From Myxococcales bacterium (GTDB lineage: Bacteria > Myxococcota_A > Polyangia > Polyangiales > Houyiibacteriaceae): a DNA stretch of 41,856 bases. Position numbers and translations under genes: made by a program. The stretch's first letter is position 1. Each line of letters begins with the position of its first letter. The stretch spans positions 1 through 41,856 of the forward strand of contig JAOTXX010000033.1 in the NCBI GenBank assembly GCA_029862185.1. Direction: 5' to 3'. The notes beneath the pieces are model-generated. The model was not told the origin of the DNA. It was given only the letters and a program-made list of their open reading frames with translations, and ran no database searches. This document shows, one piece after another, positions 1 through 7,610 of the stretch.

Positions 1-1
1 C

Positions 2-136
2 TGGGTTGGCGGTGCAACGGCCCTGGTGACGGGATACGTCTGCCTTGTTATCCTCCGCCAGATCATTCTCGTCGGACGGATGTGGACGTTCGCGATATAC
101 CTCGTGCCTCTGGGAGTATTCCTGATCGCGCGCTGA
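2..136 (+). CDS. uppP: Undecaprenyl-diphosphatase, C-terminal end (5' end outside window)
   Basis: Only the last 44 codons and the TGA at 134-136 are present. The peptide begins WVGGATALVTGYVCLVIL and ends WTFAIYLVPLGVFLIAR. A glycine/alanine-rich membrane helix, a short basic loop (GRMW) and a final hydrophobic helix match the C-terminus of the UppP/BacA family. These integral membrane enzymes dephosphorylate undecaprenyl diphosphate so that the lipid carrier can be reused for peptidoglycan and O-antigen. The position 15 bp upstream of manC fits an envelope polysaccharide cluster. The active-site motifs lie outside the window, so the call rests on the C-terminal pattern and context. Confidence 0.62.
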   Translation, partial: WVGGATALVTGYVCLVILRQIILVGRMWTFAIYLVPLGVFLIAR

Positions 137-151
137 GGCAGGGACTGGCTC

Positions 152-1228
152 TTGAAAAACAGCGAAAAAGCATACGCGGTGATCATGGCGGGAGGCTCCG
201 GTACTCGCTTCTGGCCGCTTTCGCGACGCGACCGGCCCAAGCAGTTCCTCGCGCTCGGCCCAGATGACCGTTCCTTGCTTCGCGCGACCGCTGAGCGCGT
301 TTGGGACATGCTCCCCACGGAACGTACGTTCGTCGTCACGTCAGAGCAGCTTCGCAGCCAAGTGGAACGAGAGCTTCCCGAGCTGCAAGCTGAGCAGATC
401 CTCGCGGAGCCCGTGGGACGCAACACCGCTCCTTGTATCGGATGGGCAGCAACCCACGTGAAGCGGCTCGACGAAGATGCGATCATGGCGGTCCTTCCCG
501 CCGATCACTACATCCGTGAAACCGAGGCCTATGTCGACACGCTGCGTCGCGGGCTCGAAGCTGCGACACACGGCGACTACGTCACGATCGGAATTCGCCC
601 TTCGCGGGCGGAAACCGGCTACGGCTACATCGAGGTCGGCTCGGAGCTCGACCCAGGGGTCTTTCGAGCCCGACGCTTCGTCGAAAAGCCGAACCGCCGA
701 CGCGCCGAACAGTTCGTCGCGAACGGGAACTTCCTTTGGAACAGTGGGATGTTCTTCTTCCTCGCGTCTCGAATCCTCGAAGCGATCGACCAGCATCTTC
801 CGGGTCTGGGTCAGGAGCTGCAGCGGTACGATGAGGCCGCGAGAGCGGGCAACGAAGAAGCCCTGGTTCAGGAAACTTACGGAGGGCTGCCCGCCGTCAG
901 CATCGACCACGGCATCATGGAAAAGGTCAGCGCCGTCAGCGTGGTGCCCGGCTCATTCGAATGGTCCGACCTCGGGAGCTGGACTTCGGCATGGGAGCTC
1001 GCGCCCCAAGACGAGCAGGCCAACGTCCTGCCCGAAGGCGCCATCGCGGTCGACGCCAGCGGAAACTTCGTCGCGGCGCCCGATGGCAAGCTGATTGCCC
1101 TGATCGGCGTGCGTGACCTGGTCGTGGTGGACGCCGGCGATGCGCTTCTAATCGTCCCAAGGGAACGCGCGCAAGACGTTCGGGAAGTCGTCGCCGCCCT
1201 TCGTGAACGAGACGACGACAGGCGCTGA
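152..1228 (+). CDS. manC: Mannose-1-phosphate guanylyltransferase
   Basis: This enzyme makes GDP-mannose from mannose-1-phosphate and GTP in the cytoplasm. The 358-residue protein has the nucleotidyltransferase signature GGSGTRFWPLSRRDRPKQFL near residue 14, followed by family motifs such as EPVGRNTAPCIGWAA, VLPADHYI, ETGYGYIE, FVEKPN and NGNFLWNSGMF. The usual C-terminal phosphomannose isomerase cupin is absent, so this is the short monofunctional type. The TTG at 152 is chosen because the next in-frame starts (GTG codon 10, ATG codon 12) leave almost nothing before the nucleotide-binding loop, and a purine-rich stretch lies at 137-146. It sits 15 bp after uppP and directly before manB, which supplies its substrate. 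Confidence 0.93.
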   Translation: MKNSEKAYAVIMAGGSGTRFWPLSRRDRPKQFLALGPDDRSLLRATAERVWDMLPTERTFVVTSEQLRSQVERELPELQAEQILAEPVGRNTAPCIGWAATHVKRLDEDAIMAVLPADHYIRETEAYVDTLRRGLEAATHGDYVTIGIRPSRAETGYGYIEVGSELDPGVFRARRFVEKPNRRRAEQFVANGNFLWNSGMFFFLASRILEAIDQHLPGLGQELQRYDEAARAGNEEALVQETYGGLPAVSIDHGIMEKVSAVSVVPGSFEWSDLGSWTSAWELAPQDEQANVLPEGAIAVDASGNFVAAPDGKLIALIGVRDLVVVDAGDALLIVPRERAQDVREVVAALRERDDDRR

Positions 1229-1232
1229 TCCT

Positions 1233-2588
1233 ATGAATCCACACGTTTTTCGGGAGTACGACATTCGTGGACACGCCGAGCGCGATTTCGGCGACGGCTT
1301 CGTGCGAGCGCTGGGGCTGAGCCTCGGCACCTTCTTCACGAAGCGAGGGTTGCGGCGAATCGGCGTCGGACGCGACTGCCGTCTGAGCTCGCCGCGCCTG
1401 CACGAAGCCCTTTGCGCCGGGCTGATCGAAACTGGCATGCAACTGGTAGACATCGGCGTCGGCCCCACCCCGCTCTTGTACTTCGCGGTGCATGAGCTCG
1501 ACCTCGACGGCGGCGTTCAAATCACAGGAAGCCACAACCCTCCGGACGAGAACGGCTTCAAGATGATGGTGGGCAAGGGCTCGCTCTACGGCATCGATAT
1601 CGAAGAGCTCCGCACCGTCATGGAGAACGAAAGCTGCCACCGCGCTCCGGGCGGCACGGTGGAGACCGTCGACCCGACGCCGGCCTATGTGAAGAAGGCA
1701 CAGGAAGACATCCAGCTCGGGCGACGTGACATCCGATTCGCAATCGATGCAGGAAACGGCGCGGGCGGCCCCCTTGCCCTCGAAACGACCAGGGCGCTCG
1801 GGCTCAACCCCGTCGCGATGCTTTGCGATATGGACGGCACGTTTCCCGTTCACCATGCCGATCCGACGGAGCCAGAGACACTCGAGATGCTCATCGATCG
1901 TGTCGTCAAAGATAAGCTCGAGCTCGGCTTCGCCTATGACGGCGATGCCGACCGCGTCGGAGTGGTCGACGCGCGCGGCGAGGTCATCTGGGGCGACAAG
2001 CTCATGATCGTCCTATCGCGCGCGCTGCTCAAAGAACACCCCGGCGCGACGATCATCGGCGAGGTGAAGTGCTCTCAAACGATGTACGACGACATCGAAG
2101 CGCATGGCGGGCGCGGCGTGCTTTGGAAGACGGGCCACTCGCTGATCAAGACCAAGATGAAAGAAGAGAAAGCCCTCCTGGCCGGAGAAATGAGCGGGCA
2201 CATCTTCTTTGCGGACCGCTACTACGGCTTCGACGACGCGATCTATGCAACGCTCCGAGTTCTCGAAATCGTTTCACGGAGCGATGTGCCGCTCCACGAG
2301 ATGCTGGCCGACGTGCGCCAGACATTCGCCACCCCGGAGATTCGCGTCGATTGCGACGACGCCCGTAAGTTCGAGCTGGTTCAGCAGATTGTCGATCATT
2401 ACCGGCCCACGCACGCGCTGATCGACATCGACGGCGCGCGCATCCAATTCGAAGGTGGTTGGGCACTGGTTCGCGCCTCCAATACGCAGCCGGTCTTGGT
2501 CCTTCGCTTCGAAGCGGACACCGAGTCAGGGCTCGAGTCGATTCGGAGCGAAGTCGAGTCAGTCCTCGGGCGTTTCCGGGGCAGCTGA
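1233..2588 (+). CDS. manB: Phosphomannomutase/phosphoglucomutase
   Basis: A 451-residue alpha-D-phosphohexomutase that interconverts hexose-6-phosphate and hexose-1-phosphate, here probably mannose for the upstream ManC. The phosphoserine loop is ITGSHNPPDENGFK, the metal-binding loop is YDGDADRVG, the sugar-specificity loop is GEMSGHIFF, and the C-terminal phosphate-binding region is RASNTQPVLVLRFEA. The frame is open from 1203, but ATG 1233 gives the standard MNPHVFREYDIRG N-terminus. It starts 4 bp after the manC stop. The 3' end overlaps the convergent gene at 2559-2588 by 30 bp, so there is no room for a separate terminator. PMM versus PGM preference is inferred from the manC neighbour. 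Confidence 0.92.
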   Translation: MNPHVFREYDIRGHAERDFGDGFVRALGLSLGTFFTKRGLRRIGVGRDCRLSSPRLHEALCAGLIETGMQLVDIGVGPTPLLYFAVHELDLDGGVQITGSHNPPDENGFKMMVGKGSLYGIDIEELRTVMENESCHRAPGGTVETVDPTPAYVKKAQEDIQLGRRDIRFAIDAGNGAGGPLALETTRALGLNPVAMLCDMDGTFPVHHADPTEPETLEMLIDRVVKDKLELGFAYDGDADRVGVVDARGEVIWGDKLMIVLSRALLKEHPGATIIGEVKCSQTMYDDIEAHGGRGVLWKTGHSLIKTKMKEEKALLAGEMSGHIFFADRYYGFDDAIYATLRVLEIVSRSDVPLHEMLADVRQTFATPEIRVDCDDARKFELVQQIVDHYRPTHALIDIDGARIQFEGGWALVRASNTQPVLVLRFEADTESGLESIRSEVESVLGRFRGS

Positions 2589-4367
2589 CGTCGGGAGCCC
2601 CGGCAGCTCGATTTGCAAGGTGGCGCTCCAAATCGTCTGGCCCTCCGCCAGTTGCCAGTCGCTGGGCCCGATCACCGCGCGGCGGGTCTCGTGCTCCGAA
2701 TGAAAGGCTAGAATCTCCTGGCCTTCGTGAATGGAAGCCGCGGGGATACGTACGCTTGGACCGGTGCCTACGTAGCGATACACCTTCGCGCCGGGCGGGT
2801 TGGTCACGATTCGGACCCTAGCCCTCTCTCCGGTGTCGATGGAAGACGGCTTGGTCTTCGCACCGCCGAAATCGAGCTCGTCCGATGGATCGGCGACCGC
2901 CCTGGCTTGAATCGCCAGCTCGTAGACCAAGCCGTCTTCCGTCGTCGTCCAGCTTGCACCACGGGGAACGAGAGCCCTCGATGGGCGGAGCCCACGGTCG
3001 AAGACGATGAATTCGTGGTCGGCATCGACCGCTAGTCCTTCAGCAATTGCGGGACCGCGTCCAACGAACACAAAGACCTGCCCATCACTGGGGATGACCG
3101 TGACGTCGATGACGCCAGGCGTGGCCGACGCCGCAGGCGCCGCGGCCGGCCGAAGCAGTGTGTCCAATGCCCCCGTGCTGATGAGTGCATAGAGGCCGAG
3201 GCCCATGACCCCGGCAACGAGCAAGACCCCCAAGCCGCCACGGCGCTTCGGCGGCTGCGAAACGGCGAACGAAGGCCTGTCATACGCGGGCTCTGGCGCC
3301 GCCGCGGACTCCCGCGCGGGCAACGGCGCAGGGATGGACTCGGCGTGGGACACGGACCCGGCGCCGAACACGGACTCAGTCGGGGTCTCCAAGAGGGCTG
3401 CGGATCCGGTCGCGGTCCCGGTCCCAGTCACTGACGCTGGCACCGACACTGGCGCTGACACTGGCGCTGGCGCTGACACTGGCACTGGCGCTGACCCTGG
3501 CTCTGACTCTGGCTCTGACTCTGACACTGACTCTGGCGCCGCCGCGGACTCCCTCTCCTCGTCACGGGACCATTTTCGGATCGTCGCCGTGATGGGCTCG
3601 GGCCCCGGCTGAGGCGGTTGCTCCGGAAGCGCTGCAACCGCAGCGCGCGAGTCCGAAGCCGATGGCGCCCTGAGCTCCGGGACGGACGCGGAGCTTCGCG
3701 CGACCGCGGGTCGCGAAGGCGGAACCGGCACCGTCTCCGGTTGAGCATCGAGGTCAACGTCGCGAGTCAAGGCCCCCGGGACACGGATCTGCTCCGTGAT
3801 CGGCTCTTCTGCGTTCCATTCTTCCAATCGCGAGCCGGCCTGCGCTGGCTCCAGGGTCCTGGTTGCAGGATCGCGCAACAATTCCTCGAGCTCCGTGTCG
3901 AGCTCGCGTGGATCGACCCGGACGGGCTCAGGTGCCGGCGGCCGGTCGCTGTCGCGAACGAGGCGAGCGAGAACGCGTCGGGATGCGCCGCGGTTGATTG
4001 GGATGAGCGACGCCTCGATGGCGTCGTGCAGATGCCGAAGGTCGCGGGGGTTCTGCCCGGTCGTGCCGTCCTTGACGAGCTGCAGGAGATGCGGTGGGAC
4101 GCCGGGTCCCGCTGCGACGAGCAGCCGGGCGAGTACAGAAACCAGAGAGCGGGCAGCCTCGTCCGGCTCCGCTCGCTCGGCCTCATCGGATACGACCACC
4201 GACCCTTCCAAGGTCACCCGGACATCATCCGGGTCGATCTTCACAGACTCCAGGAGGAGACCCTCGCAAGCTTCGAGAGCGACAAAGGCACCGATCTCGA
4301 ACGGGAGCCGATCACCGCGCCGCTCCAGCTCCTGCACCAGTTCGCCCACGCCGACGTCTCTGCCCAT
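2559..4367 (-). CDS. Membrane protein with degenerate kinase-like N-terminus and PEGA-like C-terminus
   Basis: A 602-residue protein with no clear characterised homologue. Residues 1-130 read like a worn-down Ser/Thr kinase C-lobe: LPFEIGAFVALEACEGLL resembles helix E, and PDDVRVTLEGSVVVSD resembles the catalytic-loop to beta-8 segment, but HRD, DFG and APE are absent. Residues 130-370 are low-complexity Pro/Glu/Ser/Val sequence. A single membrane helix lies near 376-397. The C-terminal part (about 419-590) has two beta-rich units of the form RVRIVTNPPGAKVY with a later GTGPSVRIP, as in PEGA domains. It starts 9 bp after hisF with GAGGGG just upstream, so it is co-transcribed with the his genes, an odd place for a membrane protein. 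The kinase ancestry is inference; the topology is fairly secure. Confidence 0.72.
   Translation of the reverse strand: MGRDVGVGELVQELERRGDRLPFEIGAFVALEACEGLLLESVKIDPDDVRVTLEGSVVVSDEAERAEPDEAARSLVSVLARLLVAAGPGVPPHLLQLVKDGTTGQNPRDLRHLHDAIEASLIPINRGASRRVLARLVRDSDRPPAPEPVRVDPRELDTELEELLRDPATRTLEPAQAGSRLEEWNAEEPITEQIRVPGALTRDVDLDAQPETVPVPPSRPAVARSSASVPELRAPSASDSRAAVAALPEQPPQPGPEPITATIRKWSRDEERESAAAPESVSESEPESEPGSAPVPVSAPAPVSAPVSVPASVTGTGTATGSAALLETPTESVFGAGSVSHAESIPAPLPARESAAAPEPAYDRPSFAVSQPPKRRGGLGVLLVAGVMGLGLYALISTGALDTLLRPAAAPAASATPGVIDVTVIPSDGQVFVFVGRGPAIAEGLAVDADHEFIVFDRGLRPSRALVPRGASWTTTEDGLVYELAIQARAVADPSDELDFGGAKTKPSSIDTGERARVRIVTNPPGAKVYRYVGTGPSVRIPAASIHEGQEILAFHSEHETRRAVIGPSDWQLAEGQTIWSATLQIELPGLPTSAAPETPED
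3429..3540. repeat. Degenerate 6-bp periodic repeat inside the 2559-4367 gene
   Basis: Plus-strand units of the form (g/a/t)ctg(a/g)c or ctggc(g/a) repeat about 18 times with small variations. On the minus strand they encode alternating Ser-Glu-Pro-Glu and then Ala-Pro-Val-Ser/Pro tracts of the linker before the membrane helix. The change from acidic to hydrophobic composition along the array suggests local slippage followed by drift. Confidence 0.7.
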
Positions 4368-4376
4368 CGCTACCCC

Positions 4377-5153
4377 TCAATCCCGCTCAGGCGGGCGCAC
4401 ACATACCCCATGGTCGAGCAGGTACTCCTTGACCTCGGCCACAGTGTAGTGACCGTCGTGAAAGATAGAAGCCGCAAGCGCCGCATCGGCTCCTCCGGCT
4501 GCCAGGCCTTCATGCACGTGCCCAAGAGTCCCCACGCCCCCGGAAGCTACAACTGGAATCGAGATTGCGTCCACAACCGCGCGAGTTAACAGCAGATCAT
4601 AGCCGTCCTGAGTCCCGTCTCGGTCCATGCTGGTCAAGAGGATTTCGCCGGCGCCATAGTCGGCCATTTGCCGGGCCCAGGCGATCGCATCGAGGCCCGT
4701 GTCCCGCCTTCCCCCGTGTGTGTAGACCGTCCACTTCTCGGCCTCGCCCGGAACCCGCTTTGCATCGATCGCTACCACGATCGCCTGCGAACCGTATGCC
4801 TCGGCCATCTCTTTGACGAAGTCCGGGTTCGATACAGCGGCGCTGTTGATCGAGACCTTGTCGGCCCCAGCATGTAAGAGCTCACTCACATCACGCCGCT
4901 CTCGCACCCCCCCACCCACCGTGAGTGGAACCGCGACGGTCGACGCCGTCCGGTCGACCAGATCGAAGAGGGTTCGACGGTTTTCGTGCGATGCCGTGAT
5001 GTCGAGAAAAGTGATCTCGTCCGCCCCGCCGGCGCTGTACCGCTGCGCCGACTCGACCGGATCGCCCGCATCCCGAAGTCCAACGAAGTTGATGCCCTTG
5101 ACGACGCGCCCTTCTTTGACGTCGAGACACGGGATGATTCGTTTGGCCAGCAT
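4377..5153 (-). CDS. hisF: Imidazole glycerol phosphate synthase, cyclase subunit
   Basis: A 258-residue TIM barrel that, with HisH, converts PRFAR plus ammonia to imidazole glycerol phosphate and AICAR. It begins [20 protein letters not shown], carrying the first catalytic Asp (CLD), with the second in VVAIDAKR. Half-barrel phosphate sites are visible as [12 protein letters not shown] and [12 protein letters not shown]. The open frame extends far upstream, but ATG 5153-5151 is the family start and overlaps the hisA stop by one base (TGATG), indicating translational coupling. It is the fourth gene of the hisB-hisH-hisA-hisF run. Confidence 0.96.
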   Translation of the reverse strand: MLAKRIIPCLDVKEGRVVKGINFVGLRDAGDPVESAQRYSAGGADEITFLDITASHENRRTLFDLVDRTASTVAVPLTVGGGVRERRDVSELLHAGADKVSINSAAVSNPDFVKEMAEAYGSQAIVVAIDAKRVPGEAEKWTVYTHGGRRDTGLDAIAWARQMADYGAGEILLTSMDRDGTQDGYDLLLTRAVVDAISIPVVASGGVGTLGHVHEGLAAGGADAALAASIFHDGHYTVAEVKEYLLDHGVCVRPPERD

Positions 5154-5872
5154 CAGGACTCCTCGAGCGCGGCGAAGGCTTCGGAGAGGTTGAAGGCACC
5201 CGAGTAGAGCGCGCGCCCGCAAACCGACGAGCGAACGCCCGCCGCGCTGAGCGCGCGAAGGTCTTCGAGCGAGCCAATACCGCCCGAGGCGATTACGGTC
5301 GTCTCGACCAGCGACTGCAAGCCGGCAGTGCCTTCGACGTCCGGCCCCTCGCGTGTGCCATCCTTGTGAATGTTGGTGAATAGGATCGCGCCGATGTTCC
5401 AGCCATCGACTTCCTTGGCGAGCTCCGTGACGTCTTGCGCGCTCTGCTCTTGCCAGCCCTCGACGGCGATCTTCCCGTCGCGGGCATCGAGCGCCAACAC
5501 GACGCCTCTCGGATAGCAGTTGCAAATCGCCCGGGCGACATCGGGCTCCTTCACGACCACGGTGCCGAGCACGACGCGAGCTGCGCCAGCATCCATCCAT
5601 TGCGCCGCAACATCTTCGTTGCGAACGCCCCCACCGATTTGAACCTGGAGCTTCGTGTCACGAAGGATGCTTCGTATGATCGGAACGTGCGCGGGCTCAC
5701 CTCGGCGCGCGCCTTCGAGGTCGACCACGTGGAGCCGTTGGGCGCCCTGATCCTCGAACCGCTTTGCCATGGCGACAGGATCGTCATCGTAGACCGTAAC
5801 CTGATCGTACTTACCCTGGTGCAGCCGTACGACCTTACCGTCGAGCAAATCGATTGCTGGAATCAATTCCAC
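5153..5872 (-). CDS. hisA: Phosphoribosylformimino-5-aminoimidazole carboxamide ribotide isomerase
   Basis: A 239-residue TIM barrel isomerising ProFAR to PRFAR, the step before HisF/HisH. Its start is the GTG at 5872 ([20 protein letters not shown]); the longer upstream frame is the hisH region read in another frame. The catalytic Asp of PAIDLLDG and the second Asp region [14 protein letters not shown] are present, with phosphate-binding motifs QIGGGVR and [11 protein letters not shown]. The start lies inside the last 10 bp of hisH and the stop overlaps hisF by one base, so the three genes are tightly coupled. The C-terminus (AFAALEES) is of normal length. Confidence 0.95.
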   Translation of the reverse strand: MELIPAIDLLDGKVVRLHQGKYDQVTVYDDDPVAMAKRFEDQGAQRLHVVDLEGARRGEPAHVPIIRSILRDTKLQVQIGGGVRNEDVAAQWMDAGAARVVLGTVVVKEPDVARAICNCYPRGVVLALDARDGKIAVEGWQEQSAQDVTELAKEVDGWNIGAILFTNIHKDGTREGPDVEGTAGLQSLVETTVIASGGIGSLEDLRALSAAGVRSSVCGRALYSGAFNLSEAFAALEES

Positions 5873-6492
5873 GCCACATCTCCGAGGAAGTGTCCGATCA
5901 AGCGGGCACCGGCGTGCTGGCTTTTTTCCGGGTGGAACTGGCATGCCAGGACGTTGTCCCGAGCGATCGCCGAACAAAATGGCCCGCCGTAGTCGGTCGT
6001 GGCGACCACGAGGCTCTCGTCGTCCGGGACGCAGTAGTAGCTGTGAACGAAATAGTACCATTCTTCGTTCTCGAACACCGGGTGTCGGCTTTCGATCTGG
6101 TTCCACCCGATGTGCGGCACCTTGAGCTTGCGCCCCTCCGCATCGCGCAAGTTGGTCCCAAAGCGCTTGACGGAACCGGGGAAGATGCCGAGCCCCTTTT
6201 CCCCCGGCGCCTCTTCGCTCTCTTCGAACAAGGCTTGCATCCCAAGGCAAATTCCGAGGTAGGGGCGACCAGTGTCGATCCAGGCGCGCACGGCCTCGCC
6301 GACCTCTCCTGCAAGCGCATGCGCGCACTCCTTGAAGGCACCCTGCCCCGGCATCACCAGGCGATCGGCCCGCTGTAGGACATCCGGATCGGCGCTCAGC
6401 TCGGCTTTCGCGCCCGCACGCTCGAATGCCTTGGCCACGCTGTGCAAATTACCGAGGCCCAGATCAACAATCGCTACCCGGCCTGTAGTCAT
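5863..6492 (-). CDS. hisH: Imidazole glycerol phosphate synthase, glutaminase subunit
   Basis: A 209-residue class I glutamine amidotransferase that feeds ammonia to HisF. The nucleophile Cys is in YLGICLGMQALFE, the oxyanion/start motif is VMPGQGAFKE, and the catalytic His-Glu pair is in CQFHPEKSQHAG near the C-terminus. It starts with ATG 6492-6490, overlapping the hisB stop by 4 bp (ATGA), and overlaps hisA by 10 bp. Confidence 0.96.
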   Translation of the reverse strand: MTTGRVAIVDLGLGNLHSVAKAFERAGAKAELSADPDVLQRADRLVMPGQGAFKECAHALAGEVGEAVRAWIDTGRPYLGICLGMQALFEESEEAPGEKGLGIFPGSVKRFGTNLRDAEGRKLKVPHIGWNQIESRHPVFENEEWYYFVHSYYCVPDDESLVVATTDYGGPFCSAIARDNVLACQFHPEKSQHAGARLIGHFLGDVAWN

Positions 6493-7082
6493 TCAGTCAA
6501 CGTGCCCTTCGTCGAAGGCACACCCACGACCCGAGGGTCGATTTCGGTCGCCTCCCGAAGCGCGCGAGCAAAGGCCTTGAAGCTGATTTCGATGACGTGG
6601 TGGAGATTCTCGCCCGCGTGCTGGCGCATGTGCAGGTTGCATTGGCTCCCACGCGCGAAGCCCTCGAAAAACACCTCGGCGAGCTCGGCATCGAAGTCAC
6701 CAATCTTTGCCTTTGGAAGCGTGACGGCCCAAACGAAGTAGGGGCGACCGGACAAATCCAGCGCGCAGGTGACGCAGGCTTCGTCCATCGGCAAGGTGGT
6801 AGAACCGAAACGTCGAATGCCGGCCTTTTCGCCTAGGGCGATGGCAAACGCCTGCCCGAGCGCGATGGCCAGGTCCTCGGTCGTGTGGTGCCCGTCGATG
6901 TGCGTATCGCCGAGAGCGCGTACCTCCAGGTCGAACAGCCCGTGCTTGGCGAGCTGTTCCACCATGTGCGTGAGAAATCCAATCGGAGTCTCCACCTGGT
7001 ATTGGCCGCTGCCGTCGAGATCGAGCACCACGCGGATGTCCGTCTCCTTGGTTCGACGTTCTATCGTCGCTGTTCGTCCCAT
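6489..7082 (-). CDS. hisB: Imidazoleglycerol-phosphate dehydratase
   Basis: A 197-residue monofunctional dehydratase that converts imidazole glycerol phosphate to imidazole acetol phosphate. The two metal-binding repeats of the family are present: DGHHTTEDLAIALGQA and later HHVIEISFKAFARALREA. There is no fused histidinol-phosphatase domain as in E. coli HisB. It is the first his gene here, 42 bp after the J-protein stop, and is coupled to hisH by an ATGA overlap. hisG, hisD, hisC and hisI/E are not in the window. Confidence 0.96.
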   Translation of the reverse strand: MGRTATIERRTKETDIRVVLDLDGSGQYQVETPIGFLTHMVEQLAKHGLFDLEVRALGDTHIDGHHTTEDLAIALGQAFAIALGEKAGIRRFGSTTLPMDEACVTCALDLSGRPYFVWAVTLPKAKIGDFDAELAEVFFEGFARGSQCNLHMRQHAGENLHHVIEISFKAFARALREATEIDPRVVGVPSTKGTLTE

Positions 7083-7124
7083 GACGCCGGTACCATAGCC
7101 CGGAAATCGTTCCAGGCTACCAAA

Positions 7125-7607
7125 CTAGCCCGACTTCATCCGTTCGAGAACTTCTTCGAGCTTGGACTTGAGGTCGTCGTTGTCGGGCTCGTTCTGAATC
7201 GCCATTTTGAGGTTGAGCTTTGCTTGAGCCCAGTCCTCGGACTTGATCGCTCGATGCGCTTGCGAGAAAAAGGCCCGTGCCTTGCCGGAACGCAACGTCA
7301 CTCCGCCCGGCGCTCTGATCGTCCGGCGCTTCTCCTCGGCGCGATCCTCGGAATAGCGAAGCACACCTTTCGCGAGACCCTCGTTGTAAAGCTTGCGCTT
7401 CATGGGATCGAGGAGGATGCGGTACGCCTCGCTTCCCAGCCGGTAACGCTCCGTGTGCCGCGCCGCTTCTTCGGGCGAGCCCACGAAGTTGTCCGGATGA
7501 TGCTCGCGCGCAAAACGATGAAAGGCGGCTCGAACCTCGTCCGAGCTAGCGACGGGGGTAATCTCCAGGACCTGGTAATAGTCGAAACGATCTGCCGGGT
7601 CCGACAT
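7125..7607 (-). CDS. Short J-domain co-chaperone with TPR-like C-terminus
   Basis: A 160-residue protein. Residues 8-75 form a J domain (DYYQVLEITPVASSDEVR, then the HPD motif within AREHHPDNFVG), which stimulates Hsp70 ATPase. The usual Gly/Phe linker, zinc fingers and C-terminal substrate-binding domains of DnaJ are missing. Instead residues 105-158 (FFSQAHRAIKSEDWAQAKLN...AIQNEPDNDDLKSKLEEVLE) look like one and a half TPR-type helical hairpins. It starts 3 bp after the stop of the Hsp70-like gene, so it is probably the dedicated partner of that chaperone. It is not the housekeeping DnaJ. Confidence 0.88.
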   Translation of the reverse strand: MSDPADRFDYYQVLEITPVASSDEVRAAFHRFAREHHPDNFVGSPEEAARHTERYRLGSEAYRILLDPMKRKLYNEGLAKGVLRYSEDRAEEKRRTIRAPGGVTLRSGKARAFFSQAHRAIKSEDWAQAKLNLKMAIQNEPDNDDLKSKLEEVLERMKSG

Positions 7608-7610
7608 GGC

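Noticed and set aside
5154-5600. Upstream extension of the hisF frame
   Set aside because: It is the hisA coding region in another frame; the normal HisF start [11 protein letters not shown] is at 5153.
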